A stretch of 64,000 nt of DNA from Opisthocomus hoazin (GCF_030867145.1 NC_134439.1:8717379-8781378); one strand, 5' to 3'; shown: positions 46,987 through 60,178, counted from the stretch's first letter. Translations and numbers: made by a program. Notes: generated from the letters alone by a model not told the origin.

Positions 46987-48183
46987 ACACCACCTGCGTG
47001 GAGAAGGGCTGCCTGGTTGGTATGTGAGCTTACAGCCGTGCCGACTGCTCATGCTTTGGGGTCCCTTTTCTGGGACTATTACAAAAGCTACGTGTTTTAA
47101 ACACAGACTGGTGAGTCCTCAGGAGCCAGCAGCCTTGTGGCTGGGGGGCTCGGGATCAAGCACTGATCAGAGTAAAGACTGTTGGTGGCACAGCAGTGGC
47201 ACGGCGCGGGGAGTAATTAACATCTCCGTCATGATTTACTGGTGCTTTGGGGTTGGGAAGCGTCTGCAGGTGTTTGGGAGCAAACCTGGAGAAGGAGAGA
47301 TTTGTAACATCAGCATTTTCTCATCATGCTCTGCAAGCCAAAGGAGGCCAAAAGGTTTCTCCTCTGACTGAGCCCGCTATATACACGTGCAAGCCTGTGC
47401 CAGCAGCCACATTTTTTGAAAGAGCCCATCCTCCTTTCCTAATTGCCTGCTCTTCCCTGCCTCCGGAATGACCTGAACTCCCAGAGCTCTCCTAATCACA
47501 GCTCTGTTTACGTCTACCTTTCTCGTCTGCACAGTGCTTTGCAGGGTACTCCCCTCCTGTATAACCCCAGTCTGAAACACGTAGGTGTTTATTTCTTTCT
47601 TTTAAAGAAAGAAAAGCTTTTTTTCCCCAAGGAGAAGGGCCCCAAAGGGAGGTTGAAACTCTGTGGGCACACTGGGTCCTGTCCCCTTCCCGTCTCCGGC
47701 ACTGCCCTGGCCCCTGCGGAGCAGTCGCGCCTTGCAGAAGGACTTGGTTTTGGCGAGTGGAAGGACTTGCTGCCTGGCTGGAAGCGGTTGGTGCGGGCAG
47801 GGGAGCAGAACAGTGTCGAGAGAAGAGCCTGGGAAGTGACTCTGCAGGGCCAGAGATTGCAGGACGAGACTCGGGGAAGGGCTGATGGGAGAGGCTGTGC
47901 TGGGAGGGAGCCACAGTCCCGCTCCAGGGAGCTGAGGAGAGCTGCAGCGCAGAGCTGCCGACAGGTCCTGACAGATGCCCGGACAATCCCCCCCAGGCAG
48001 GCTGGAACCCTGGCTGAGCTGTATGGATGCCGTGACAAGCTCCAGGGTTGGAAAAACATCTCCTCTGCTACCCAGGGGCGTTGACAGTGGCTCCCCAGGG
48101 CTCACAAACTGTGTGGGGAGGCACCACCCTGCCCCGGTGCCCTCCAGCTACAAGGCTTGACTGACAGCTGTCTGTCAAACGAG
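46987..48183. other. Stretch between ERV2 and the LRRC37 3' exons
   Basis: Unique-looking DNA. Several overlapping open frames of 150-210 codons occur on both strands at 47440-48105, but none shows a motif, a start context or similarity that I recognise. If LRRC37 used the donor-like GTAAGC at the end of its last visible exon, a cytoplasmic-tail exon could lie here. I found none resembling the mammalian tail. Confidence 0.5.
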
Positions 48184-49826
48184 CTACTGGCTTACCTCGA
48201 CCAGACAAATCGCTGAGAGAATAATCATGATGATGAGAGCCACCAATACCGCTAACAGGATCCTGACGCTGGAGGTGTGCTTTGGTTTCCACTGGGAGAA
48301 AAGGAGAGAAAACCATGAGGGGACAGAGGGTTGCTCCTTCCATTCCCCATGGTCCAGGAGGACACATCCAGCAATGCCCAGGACCTCTCCTACCTTCCCC
48401 ACAGGATTCCTGCCCGCCTCCCTGGCCAGGGTAACGCCATTGGAAAGGTTCCGTTCCAGGAGACACTGGTCCCCGAGAGCAGAGACTCCCTGGTTACCGT
48501 GCCTCTCACTGAGCAGCTTTATGAGCAGTCCCATCTTGGAGACCATCTTCGCACAGGCCAGCTGGAGCTCAGGCAAGCTGCAGTCCATCCTCAGGGCTCG
48601 TGCCACCTGAGCGACGAAAGTCCGCAGGGCTTCGTCTGGGATGAGCAAGCGTAGATGATGATTGACCTTGATTTCAAAGAGGTCTCCTCGAACGGGCGTG
48701 GCACCTGGGCTGTGGGAGCTACCTGGTTTATTGAGGACACTGGATCCTTCTTTTTGTTGCTTCCAGGGTGTTTCTGCACTTTGAGGGACGGCTGGTAAAC
48801 GCCCACCTAGAGAGGAATCCCCTTCTTCAGCCGTGTCCTCTAGTATGCTGCTTGCAGCGGGGAGGCTGTTGTTAACCAAGAGCTTATAGAAAAACCGCTG
48901 GTGTGTGCGTGGTCTCTGCTCTGCTTTACCTTCTGTTGGTGTGGGCTCTTCCTCTGGACTCACACTGCCAGACGTCTGGTAGACAAGCCGATTACTTTCA
49001 TTCAGATACGGGCTGTCCCCCTGCTGGTGCTTTTTGTCAGCCCGAACATAGTCCTGCCTTGGAGATGGTGCTTCCCCTGCATCTTCTACATCTTGCACAC
49101 TCTCCATCCCATGAGTTTCCTTCTTCTGCTCTGCTGCATCATAATGATTTTGATTCTTAAAAGACTCAGACAAATGAGGAGCCTCTTCTGGGGAGTACGA
49201 AACTGAATGTTCTGAAGGACGTGCAGATATTTTGTGATGTCTGAAGAGGGAGACGTTGTCAGTGAGGTTTAACCTGCCAGCTGCTTCCCAGGCGTTTAAC
49301 GCTGCCTGGTTCAAACCTAAGGCATGCTGCTTTTGCACCCAGCCTGTGCTTGTCTCTCCCTCCCCTGCTGGGATCTCGTGCACCTCGTCCTTCTGCGTGG
49401 TGGGTGCTGGCAGGGGTGAGACGGTGTTTTTCATAGTCACGACGCTTTTAGCCTCGTGCAGCTTATTCTTGAGCTCGGCTACTAGTGCCTTTGCTAGAAA
49501 ATAGAGTTTCCGTACATCATTGTCACTGGTCCAGTCCATGTGCTGAATGCTGTGCAGCATCAGCATCAGCTCCTTACTGGGTTTGCCCTCCTGCCCAGAT
49601 AGGTGCTGAGGGGAATATGAGTTTGTTCTGGAACTGTGGTCATTCGGGTCACCAAGATCACCGTCAGTGCCAGTCAGGCTCAGGACAACTTCAGGCGTTG
49701 CGGTTTCATGGTTTCTGAGGAAAGGCTCCTTGGGCTTCAGGTTCAATGCCGTGCTGGCATTCAGCTTTCTGGATTTTACCGCTTCCGTTATTCCTCTTTG
49801 TGTCTCTGCCAGAGGATCTGTGCGAG
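48184..49826 (-). CDS. LRRC37: LRRC37-like second copy, last two coding exons only
   Basis: Minus strand. Exon 9 is 48394-49826 (477 codons, entered in phase 1 after an acceptor ttttacag); exon 10 is 48184-48291 (stop at 48184-48186). Between them is a 102-bp intron with donor AAGGTAGGAG and a long pyrimidine tract before CAG. Its length is a multiple of three and it lacks stops, so one frame runs through it. The product has a Ser/Glu-rich stretch, then a region matching LRRC37 C-termini (LRLLIPDEALRTFVAQVARA, MDCSLPELQLACAKMVSKMG, LLIKLLSE), and a single membrane helix in exon 10 (ILLAVLVALIIMIILSAICL). Exons 1-8 of this copy are absent: 1.6 kb upstream the sequence turns into satellite. It is a 3' gene fragment with an intact frame. 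Confidence 0.9.
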
Positions 49827-50176
49827 CTGTAAAACACCAGGAGAGCAGATCAGTGACTCGGAGTCACGAGAAGCTTTCTGCCAAAATACAGGGTCAAAGA
49901 TTTGCCCCGAGCAGCAGGCGCTCGTCTTTCAGACAATGGAGTGTGTGAACTGAGTGATGGATGTGTTACAGCCGGGAAAATCCTGTTAAATCAATCAGAT
50001 TATCTCATTGGGGCAGAACAGATAGATGTTTCTTTTCTGGTATCTCCCAGGTCTCTGTTTGGATCGGTGGTGGGAAACGTCCTGGGGGAACGGGTTCGCT
50101 GTCGGAGCGTTTCCCACAGCTCGGTACAAGCCAGTGTTGAGTTGCTAAAATCACCACAAAGCGTTGAAACTAGGAG
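49827..50176 (-). other. LRRC37 intron 8 remnant (second copy)
   Basis: Intronic by position, between the acceptor of exon 9 and the part duplicated at 1-1257. No feature is seen. By the constant offset, copy A should have this sequence immediately left of the window. Confidence 0.7.
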
Positions 50177-51433
50177 CGAGCCTGGAAAGCGGAACACCCA
50201 AAGACACGGTGTTTGCCCCTGCTCTGTTGTCCCAGCTAGCCCTTCTCCCTGCAGTCAGGAAAACCTGGGATACTTCACATTAAAAGGCCTCTGGGTTGTT
50301 GTCTGCAACAATATGCAGTCAGCTCCCACCACCCAGGCCTAGAAGAAGTGGAAGATGTGAGGGTTCGACCCAGAGCGATGCAAACAGCCCAGGCGAGCTC
50401 CTGCCCCGCCACGCAAAGGGCACACGCTGAGTCTGCAGAGCCAGGAGAAGTCTTCACGAGTCCCACACCAAGGCTGCAAACACCACCTTGTCTCTAACCC
50501 TGCTCTGCAGATAGCTTAATGCCAGAGGCACGGTGACATGGTCAAGAATATTTACAGATTACAAAGGTATTTAGGCCTTTTTTTCCTGTTAAAATGATAG
50601 GAAATTGGACACACGAATACCTTTGAGTATCTAGCCCTCAGTGGCTCAGCAGCCCGTTTTCCCTAGACTTGCAACAAGGTTAGGCTCACTTCTCCACATC
50701 CAGTTTGAGAATGGGTTACTCGGGACCTTGGAAACCTGACTGTATCTGCGTGAGTCCAGCTTCTCTCTGCTTTGACGAGGATGCTATTTACCCCGTGCAA
50801 AGATCGAGCAGGACAGTGCGTCACCTACGCTGCACAGGCTAACAAGAGAAGAGAGATGGTTGGTGTTCACCTCATGCCCTGCAATGGATGTTGGGGTTGC
50901 CGTCCTCTCTGCTGCGCATGGGGAGCAGGGTGGCAGAGAGACCAGGCTATTTTCCAAGGTCACCCAGGCTGTTTTTGTAGGATACCCCAGATCCTCTCCA
51001 ACACACTGTGCATCACAGGTGGTTTCTGCAGAGCCTGCCTAGGGACTTCTCTGCTTGGTTAGGGGTCTTGGGGTTTCCAGTGTGGGCAGTGGTTTCGACG
51101 TGCAGCTCAGCATGCGCCACCTTGTCAGAGCAATGCAAACATTGCCGGACCCTTTGGCCATGTCTACGCTGTGTCTGGGACCTCTCTCGCTGCTGAGCTG
51201 TGACTAGCCAAGGTCTGGTGGCGCTGGAAAGGCTCAGGCGGTTGGCAGGGGAAATTTGGGGGGCTTATGAGCAGACGAGGCCTTCCAGTGCTTGGGAGTG
51301 GTGCTGGGCATTCCTGATTTCCTTGGCTAGATGCGCTGTGTGGACTGGAAGCTCGTGTGTTTGTTTAGCCCAGTGAGCTATTTCTTCTCAAGATAGTATT
51401 TGACACAGAAGATATGTGCAATCACTAGTAACT
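50177..51433. repeat. Segmental duplication, copy B (partner 1-1257)
   Basis: Almost identical to 1-1257 (two differences found by eye). It ends in agtaact, followed by two further partial agtaact units, and then the 191-bp satellite begins. Confidence 0.95.
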
Positions 51434-51447
51434 AGTAACTAGTAACG
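51427..51447. repeat. Heptanucleotide repeat at the duplication-satellite junction
   Basis: agtaact three times in a row (the last ending agtaacg). Copy A has it once, at 1251-1257. It marks the point where unique DNA passes into satellite. Confidence 0.9.
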
Positions 51448-52813
51448 CACGCGTACAGCTGCCTTGCTCCGAAAATGCGAACGTCTGCAGATAGCACGCA
51501 GCCAGAAAGAGCTACCCTGGAAAGCTGTTGCTCAGCCTCATCTGCCCATGGCACTGCTCGCACAGAGGCACAGAGACTGGGGCTGCTTGCTTGTCTTGCC
51601 CCCTCAAACTTCAAACGTAGCTTAGGTGGTCCGTGCCGGGTGCCTTCGGCGGACCTGCTCTGAAAATGCAAACATCTACAGATAGCTCGCAGGCAGAAAG
51701 AGCTAGCCTGGAAAGCTGTTGCTCAGCCTCATCTGCCAATGGCACTGCTCGCACAGAGGCACAGAGACTGGGGCTGCTTGCTTGTCTTGCCACCTCAAAC
51801 TTCAAAAGTATCTTAGGTGGTCCATAACGTGTGTCTCTGGCAGCCCTGTTCCGAAAATGCGAACGTCTGCAGACAGCTCCAAGCCAGAAAGAGCTAGCCT
51901 GGAAAGCTGTTGCTCAGCCTCATCTGCCCATGGCACTGCTCGCACAGAGGCACAGAGACTGGGGCTGCTTGCTTGTCTTGCCCCCTTAAACTCCAAACGC
52001 AGATTAGGTGGTCCGTGCCGGGCGCCTCCGGTAGCCATGCTCTGAAAATGCGAACGTCTGCAGAGAGTTCACAGCCAGAAAGAGCTAGCCTGGAAAGCTG
52101 TTGCTCAGCCTCATCTGCCCGTGGCACTGCTCGCACAGAGGCACAGAGACCGGGGCTGCTTGCTTGTCTTGCCACGTTAAACTTCAAACGTATCTTTGGG
52201 GGTCCATGCAGGGAGCATCCGACAGCCATGCTCTGAAAATGCGAACGTCTGCAGAGAGTTCACAGCCAGAAAGAGCTAGCCTGGAAAGCTGTTGCTCAGC
52301 CTCATCTGCCCATGGCACTGCTCGCACAGAGGCACAGAGACTGGGGATGCTTACTTGTCCTCCCCTATCAATCTTCTAAAGTATCTTAGGTGGGCCGTGC
52401 TGTGCGCCTCCGGCAGGCCTGCTGTAAATTTTCGAACGTCTGCAGATAGCTCGCAGGCAGAAAGAGCTAGCCTGGAAAGCTGTTGCTCAGCCTCATCTGC
52501 CCATGGCACTGCTCGCACAGGGGCACAGAGACTGGGCCTCCTTGCTTGTCTTGCCACCTCAAACTTCAAACTTATCTTAGCTGTTGAATGCAGGGAGCCT
52601 TCGGCAGCGCTGTTCTGAAAATGCGAACTTCTGCAGATAGCTCGCAGCCAGAAAGAGCTAGCCTGGAAAGCTGTTGCTCAGCCTCATCTGCCCGTGGCAC
52701 TGCTCGCACAGAGGCACAGAGACTGGGGCTGCTTGCTTGTATTTCCCCGTCAATCTTCAAAAGTACCTCAGGTGGTCCATAACGGGTATCTCTGGCAGCC
52801 CTGCTCCGAAAAT

Positions 52814-52905
52814 GAGAACGTCTGCAGATAGCACGGAGGCAAAAAGTGCTAGGAATATGATAACGTCTGCAAGTAGCTGGCAGGCAGAAAGTGCTAGAAT
52901 GGAAA
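52814..52905. repeat. Satellite monomer with internal duplication (about 45 bp longer)
   Basis: After a normal anchor the first part of the monomer is repeated in altered form (aaaagtgctaggaatatgat followed by aacgtctgcaagtagctgg). A second such monomer lies at about 54965-55045. Confidence 0.85.
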
Positions 52906-54964
52906 GCTGTTGCTCAGCCTCATCTGCCCATGGCACTGCTCGCCCAGAGGCACAGCGACTGGGGCTGCTTGCTTCTCTTGCCACCTCAAACTTCAAAAAC
53001 AGCATTGGGGGTCCGTTCAGGGAGACAACAGCAGCCCTGCTGTGAAAATGCGAACGTCTGCAGATAGCTCGCAGGCAGAAAGAGCTAGCCTGGAAAGCTG
53101 TTGCTCAGCCTCATCTGCCCAGGGCACTACTCGCACAGAGGCACAGAGACTGGGGCTGCTTGCTTGTCTTGCCCTCTCAAACTTCAAACGTAGCTTAGGT
53201 GGTACGTGTTGCAGGGTTCCGGCAGCCCTACTCCGAAAATGCGAACGTCTGCAGATAGCTGGCAGCCAGAAAGAGCTAGCCTGGAAAGCTGTTGCTCAGC
53301 CTTATCTGCCCATGGCACTGCTCGCACAGAGGCACAGAGACTGGGGCTGCTTGCTTGTCTTGTTACCTCAAACTTCAAACGTAGCTTAGGCGATTCCATG
53401 CCAGATGAATCCCGCAGCCCTGCTCCAAAAATGCGAACGTCTGCAGATAGCTGGCAGCCAGAAAGAGCTAGCCTGGAAAGCTGTTGCTCAACCTCATGTG
53501 CCCATGGCACTGCTCGCACAGAGGCACAGAGACTGGGGCTGCTTGCTTGTCTTGCCCCCTCAAACTTCAAACGTATCTTAGGTGGTCCGTGCTGGGTGCG
53601 TCCGGCAGCCCTGCTCTGAAAATGCGAACGTCTGCAGATACCTGGCAGCCAGAAAGAGCTAGCCTGGAAAGCTGTTGCTCAGCCTCATCTGCCCATGGCA
53701 CTGCTCACACACAGCCACAGAGACTGGGGCTGCTTGCTTGTATTTCCCCGTCAATCTTCAAAAGTACCTGAGGTTGTCCGTGCCGGTCGCCGCCAGCAGG
53801 CCTGCTCTGAAAATGCGAATGTCTGCAGATAGCTCGCAGCCAGAAAGAGCTAGCCTGGAAAACTGTTGCTCAGCCTCATCTGCCCATGGCACTGCTCGCA
53901 CGGAGGCACAGAGAATGGGGCTGCTTGCTTGTATTGCCCCTTAAACTCCAAACGCAGATTAGGTGGTCCGTGCCGGGCGCCTCCGGTAGCCATGCTCTGA
54001 AAATGCGAACGTCTGCAGAGAGTTCACAGCCAGAAAGAGCTAGCCTGGAAAGCTGTTGCTCAGCCTCATCTGCCCATGGCACTGCTCGCACAGAGGCACA
54101 GAGACCGGGGCTGCTTGCTTGTCTTGCCACGTTAAACTTCAAACGTATCTTTGGGGGTCCATGCAGGGAGCCTCCGACAGCCATGCTCTGAAAATGCGAA
54201 CGTCTGCAGAGAGTTCACAGCCAGAAAGAGCTAGCCTGGAAAGCTGTTGCTCAGCCTCATCTGCCCATGGCACTGCTCGCACAGAGGCACAGAGACTGGG
54301 GCTGCTTGCTTGTCTTGCCACCTCAAACTTCAAAGTTATCTTAGGTGGTCCGTGCAGGGGGCATCCGGCAGGCCTGCTGAGAAAATGCGAATGTCTGCAG
54401 ATAGCTCGCAGGCAGAAAGCGCTAGCCTGGAATGCTGTTGCTCAGCCTCATCTGACCATGGCACTGCTCGCACAGAGGCACAGAGACTGGGGCTGCTTGC
54501 TTGTCTTGCTCCCTCAAACTTCAAACGTAGCTTAGGTGGTCCGTGCCGGACGCCTGCAGCTGCCTTGCTCCGAAAATGCGAACGTCTGCAGATAGCTCGC
54601 AGCCAGAAAGAGCTAGCCTGGAAAGCTGTTGCTCAGCTTGATCTGCCCATGGCACTGCTCGCACAGAGGCACAGAGACTGGGGTTGCTTGCTTGTCTTGC
54701 CCCCTCAAACTTCAAACGTAACTTAGGTGGTCCGTGCTGGGTGCCTTCGGCACACCTGCTCTGAAAATGCAAACGTCTGCAGATAGCTCGCAGGCAGAAA
54801 GAGCTAGCCTGGAAAGCTGTTGCTCAGCCTCATCTGCCCATGGCACTGCTCGCACAGAGGCACAGAGACTGGGGATGCTTGCTTGTCTTCCCCTATCAAT
54901 CTTCGAAAGTAACTTAGGTGGTCCGTCATGTGCGCCTCCGGCAGGCCTGCTGTAAATTTTCGAA

Positions 54965-55045
54965 CGTCTGCAGATAGCTCGCAGGCAGAAAGTGCTAGGA
55001 ATATGATAACGTCTGCAAATAGCTGGCAGGCAGAAAGGGCTAGAA
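54965..55045. repeat. Second satellite monomer with the same internal duplication
   Basis: Carries the same gtgctaggaatatgataacg insertion as 52814-52905 with small differences, and likewise is followed by the conserved core and a tail with acagcattgggggtccgttc. The shared structure shows that multi-monomer blocks were copied. Confidence 0.85.
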
Positions 55046-58000
55046 TGGAAAGCTGTTGCTCAGCCTCATCTGCCCATGGCACTGCTCACCCAGAGGCACA
55101 GAGACTGGGGCTGCTTGCTTCTCTTGCCACCTCAAACTTCAAAAACAGCATTGGGGGTCCGTTCAGGGAGAAAACAGCAGCCGTGCTGTGAAAATGCGAA
55201 CGTCTGCAGATAGCTCGCAGGCAGAAAGCGCTAGCCTGGAAAGGTGTTGCTCAGCCTCATCTGCCCAGGGCACTGCTCGCACAGAGGCACAGAGACTGGG
55301 GCTGCTTGCTTGTATTGCCCCATCAAACTTCAAAAGAAGATTTGGAACTTTTTGAAGGGAGCCTCCGACTGCCCTGCTCTGAATATGCAAACTTCTGTAG
55401 ATAGCTCGCAGCGAAAAAGAGCTAGCCTGGAAAGCTGTTTCTCAGCCTCATCTGCCCATGGCACTGCTCGCACAGAGGCACAGAGGCTGCGGCTGCTTGC
55501 TTGTCTTGCCCCCTCAAACTTCAAACGTATCTTAGGTGGTCCGTGCCGGGCGCCTCCGGCAGCACTGCTCCGAAAAAGCGAACGTCTGCAGATAGCTCGC
55601 AGCCAGAAAGAGCTAGCCTGGAAAGCTGTTGCTCAGTCTCATCTGCCCATGGCACTGCTCGCACAGAGGCACAGAGACTGGGACTGCTTGCTTGTCTTGC
55701 CCCATCCAACTTCAAACATAGCTTAGGTGGTCCGTGTTGGAGGGTTCCCGCAGCCCTGCTCCGAAAATGCGAACGTCTGCAGATAGCTCGCAGCCAGAAA
55801 GAGCTAGCCTGGAAAGCTGTTTCTCAGCCTCATCTGCCCATGGCACTGCTCGCACAGAGGCACAGAGGCTGCGGCTGCTTGCTTGTCTTGCCCCCTCAAA
55901 CTTCAAAAGTATCTTAGGTGGTCTGTGCCGGGCGCCTCCGGCAGCCCTGCTCCGAAAAAGCGAACGTTTGCAGATAGCTCGCAACCAGAAAGAGGTAGCC
56001 TGGAAAGCTGTTGCTCAGCCTCATCTGCCTATGGAACTGCTCGCACAGAGGCACAGAGACTGGGGCTGCTTGGTTGTCTTCCCCTCTCAAACTTCAAACG
56101 TAGCTTAGGTGGTACGTGTTGCAGGGTTCCGGCAGCCCTACTCCGAAAATGCGAACGTCTGCAGACAGCTGGCAGCCAGAAAGAGCTAGCCTGGAAAGCT
56201 GTTGCTCAGCCTCATCTGCCCATGGCACTGCTCGCACAGAGGCACAGAGACTGGGGCAGCTTGCTTGTCTTGTCACCTCAAACTTCAAACGTAGCTTAGG
56301 CGGTTCCATGCCGGATGAATGCCGCAGCCCTGCTCCGAAAATGCAAACGTCTGCAGATAGCTCGCAGCCAGAAAGAGCTAGCCTGGAAAGCTGTTGCTCA
56401 GCCTCATCTGCCCATGGCACTGCTCGCACAGAGGCACAGAGACTGGGGCTGCTTGCTTGTCTTGTCACCTCAAACTTCAAACGTATCTTTGGGCTTCCGT
56501 GCAGGGCGCCTCTATGAGCCCTGCTCTGACAATGCGAACGTCTGCAGATAGCACGCAGCCAGAAAGAGCTACCCTGGAAAGCTGCTGCTCAGCCTCATCT
56601 GCCCATGGCACTGCTCGCACAGAGGCACAGAGACTGGGGCTGCTTGCTTGTCTTGCCCTCTCATACTTCAAACGTAGCTTAGGTGGTACGTGTTGCAGGG
56701 TTCCGGCAGCCCTACTCTGAAAATGCGAACGTCTGCAGTTAGCTTGCAGCCAGAAAGAGCTAGCCTGGAAAGCTGTTGCTCAGCCTCATCTGCCCATGGC
56801 ACTGCTCGCACAGAGGCACAGAGACTGGGGCTGCTTGCTTGTCTTGCCACCTCGAACTTCAAACGTATCTTAGGTGGTCCGTGCCGGACGCCTACAGCTG
56901 CCTTGCTCCGAAAATGCGAACGTCTGCAGATAGCTCGCAGGCAGAAAGAGCTAGCCTGGAAAGCTGTTGCTCAGCCTCATCTGCCAATGGCACTGCTCGC
57001 ACGGAGGCACTGAGACTGGGGCTGCTTGCTTGTCTTGCCCCCTCAAACTTCCAACTTAGATTAGGTGGTCCGTGCCGAGCGCCTCCGGTAGCCCTACTCC
57101 GAAAATGCGAACGTCTGCAGATAGCTGGCAGGCAGAAAGAGCTACCCTGGAAAGCTGTTGCTCAGCCTCATCTGCCCGTGGCACTGCTCGCACAGAGGCA
57201 CAGAGACTGGGGCTGCTTGCTTGTCTTGCCCCCTCAAACTTCTAACGTATCTTTGGTGGTCTGTGCCGGGCGCCTCCGGCAGCACTGCTCCGAAAAAGCG
57301 AACGTCTGCAGATAGCTCGCAACCAGAAAGAGGTAGCCTGGAAAGCTGTTGCTCAGCCTCATCTGCCCATGGAACTGCTCGCACAGAGGCACAGAGACTG
57401 GGGCTGCTTGCTTGTCTTGCCACCTCAAACTTCAAACGTATCTTAGGTGGTCCGTGACGGATACCTACAGCTGCCTTGCTCCGAAAATGCGAACGTCTGC
57501 AGATAGCTCGCAGCCAGAAAGAGCTAGCCTGGAAAACTGTTGCTCAACCTCATCTGCCCATGGCACTGCTCGCACAGAGGCACAGAGACTGGGGCTGCTT
57601 ACTTGTCTTGCCACCTCAAACTTCAAACGTAGCTTAGGTGGTCCGTGTTGGAGAGTTTCGACAGCCCTGCTCCGAAAATGCGAACGTCTGCAGATAGCTG
57701 GCAGCCAGAAAATGCTAGCCTGGAAAGCTGTTGCTCGGCCTCATCTGCCCATGGCACTGCTCGCACAGAGGCACAGAGACTGGGGCCGCTTGCTTGTATT
57801 GCCCCATCGAACCTGAAAAGAAGCTTTGGAACTTTTTGAAGGGAGCATCCGGCAGCCAGGCTCTGATAATGCGAACGTCTGCAGATAGCTCGCAGCCAGA
57901 AAGAGCTATCCTGGAAAGCTGTTGCTCAGCCTCATCTGCCCATGGCACTGCTCGCACAGAGGCACAGAGACTGGGGCTGCTTGCTTGTATTGCCCCATCA

Positions 58001-59429
58001 AACTTCAAAAGTAGCTTTGGAACTTTTTGATGGGAGCCTTCGGTAGCCCTGCTCTGAAAATTCGAACGTCTGCAGATAGCTCGCAGCCAGAAAGAGCTAG
58101 CCTGGAAAGCTGTTGCTCAGCCTGATCTGCCCATGGCACTGCTCGCACAGAGGCACAGAGACTGGGGCTGCTTGCTTGTCTTGCCACCTCAAAGTTCAAA
58201 CGTATCGTAGGTAGTCCGTGCCGGACGCCTACAGCTGCCTTGCTCTGAAAATGCGAACGTCTGCAGATAGCTCGCAGGCAGAAAGAGCTAGCCTGGAAAG
58301 CTGTTGCTCAGCCTCATCTGCAATGGCACTGCTCGCACGGAGGCACAGAGAGTGGGGCTGCTTGCTTGTCTTGCCCCCTCAAACTTCAAACGTATCTTAG
58401 GTGGTCCGTGCTGGGTGCGTCCGGCAGCCCTGCTCTGAAAATGCGAACGTCTGCAGATAGCTGGCAGCCAGAAAGAGCTAGCCTGGAAAGCTGTTGCTCA
58501 GCCTGATCTGCCCATGGCACTGCTCGCACAGAGGCACAGAGACTGGGGCTCCTTACTTGTATTGCCCCATCAAACCTGAAAAGTACCTTTGGAACTTTTT
58601 GAAGGGAGTCTCCGGCAGCCAGGCTCTGAAAATGCGAACATCTGCAGATAGCTCGCAGCCAGAAAGAGCTAGCCTGGAAAGCTGTTGCTCAGCCTCATCT
58701 GCCCATGGAACTGCTCGCACAGAGGCACAGAGACTGGGGCTGCTTGCTTGTATTGCCCCATCAAACTTCAAAAGTAGCTTTGGAACTTTTTGATGGGAGC
58801 CTTCGGCAGCCCTGCTCTGAAAATTCGAACGTCTGCAGATAGCTCGCAGCCAGAAAGAGCTAGCCTGGAAAGCTGTTGCTCAGCCTCATCTGCCCATGGC
58901 ACTGCTCGCACAGAGGCACAGAGACTGGGGCTGCTTGCTTGTCTTGCCCCCTCAAACTTCAAACGTATCTTAGGTGGTTCGTGCCAGGTGCCTCCAGCAG
59001 CCGTACTCTGAAAATGTCACCGTCTGCAGATAGCTCGCAACCAGAAAGAGCTAGCCTGGAAAGCTGTTGCTCAGTCTCATCTGCCCATGGCACTGCTCGC
59101 ACAGAGGCACAGAGACTGGGGCTGCTTGCTTGTCTTGCCACCTCAAACTTCAAATGTATATTTGGTGGTGCGAGACGGGCGCCTCCGGCAGCACTGCTCC
59201 GAAAAAGCGAACGTCTGCAGATAGCTGGCAGCAAGAAAGAGCTAGCCTGGAATGCTGTTGCTCAGCCTCATCTGCCCATGGCACTGCTCGCACAGAGGCA
59301 CAGAGACTGGGGCTGCTTGCTTGTATTGCCCCATTAAACTTCAAAAGTAGCTTTGGAAATTTTTGAAAGGAGCCTCCGGCAGCCCTGATCTGAAAATGCG
59401 AACGTCTGCAGATAGCTCGCAGCCAGAAA

Positions 59430-60178
59430 GAGCTAGCCTGGAAAGCTGTTGCTCAGCCTCATCTGCCCATGGCACTGCTCGCACAGAGGCACAGAGACTG
59501 GGGCTGCTTGCTTGTATTGCCCCATCAAACTTCAAAAGTAGCTTCGGAACTTTTTGATGGGAGCCTTCGTCAGCCCTGCTCTGAAAATTCGAACGTCTGC
59601 AGATAGCTGGCAGCCAGAAAGAGCTAGCCTGGAAAGCTGTTGCTCAGCCTCATCTGCCCATGGCACTGCTTGCACAGAGGCACAGAGAGTGCGGCTGCTT
59701 GCTTGTCTTGCCACCTCAAACTTCAAATGTATCTTAGGTGGTCCGTGCCGGACTCCTACAGCTGCCTTGCTCCGGAAATGCGAACGTCTGCAGATATCTC
59801 GCAGCCAGAAAGAGCTAGCCTGGAAAGCTGTTGCTCAGCCTCATCTGCCAATGGCACTGCTCGCACGGAGGCACAGAGACTGGGGCTGCTTGCTTGTCTT
59901 GCCCCCTCAAACTTCCAACTTAGATTAGGTGGTCCGTGCCGAGCGCCTCCGGTAGCCCTACTCCGAAAATGCGAACGTCTGCACATAGTTTGCAGCCAGA
60001 AAGAGCTAGCCTGGAAAGCTGTTGCTCAGCCTCATCTGCCCATGGAACTGCTCGCACAGAGGCACAGAGACTGGGGCTGCTTGCTTGTCTTGCCACCTCA
60101 AACTTCAAACGTATCTTAGGTGGTCCGTGCCGGATGCCTACAGCTGTCTTGCTCCGAAAATACGAACGTCTGCAGATA
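59430..60178. repeat. Multi-monomer satellite block repeated at 63252-64000
   Basis: From about 59430 to 60178 the sequence reappears at an offset of 3,822 bp (20 monomers plus 2 bp), apparently without change up to the window end. Neighbouring monomers differ clearly from each other, so the copy unit is larger than one monomer. Confidence 0.88.

Noticed and set aside
31809-46998. Target-site duplication for ERV2
   Set aside because: Flanks gaaacatc (left) and acaccacc (right) share no convincing direct repeat next to the LTR ends.
47443-48105. Overlapping frames of 150-213 codons near the LRRC37 3' end
   Set aside because: Present in three frames on both strands of GC-rich DNA, and no similarity to the LRRC37 tail or any family I know.
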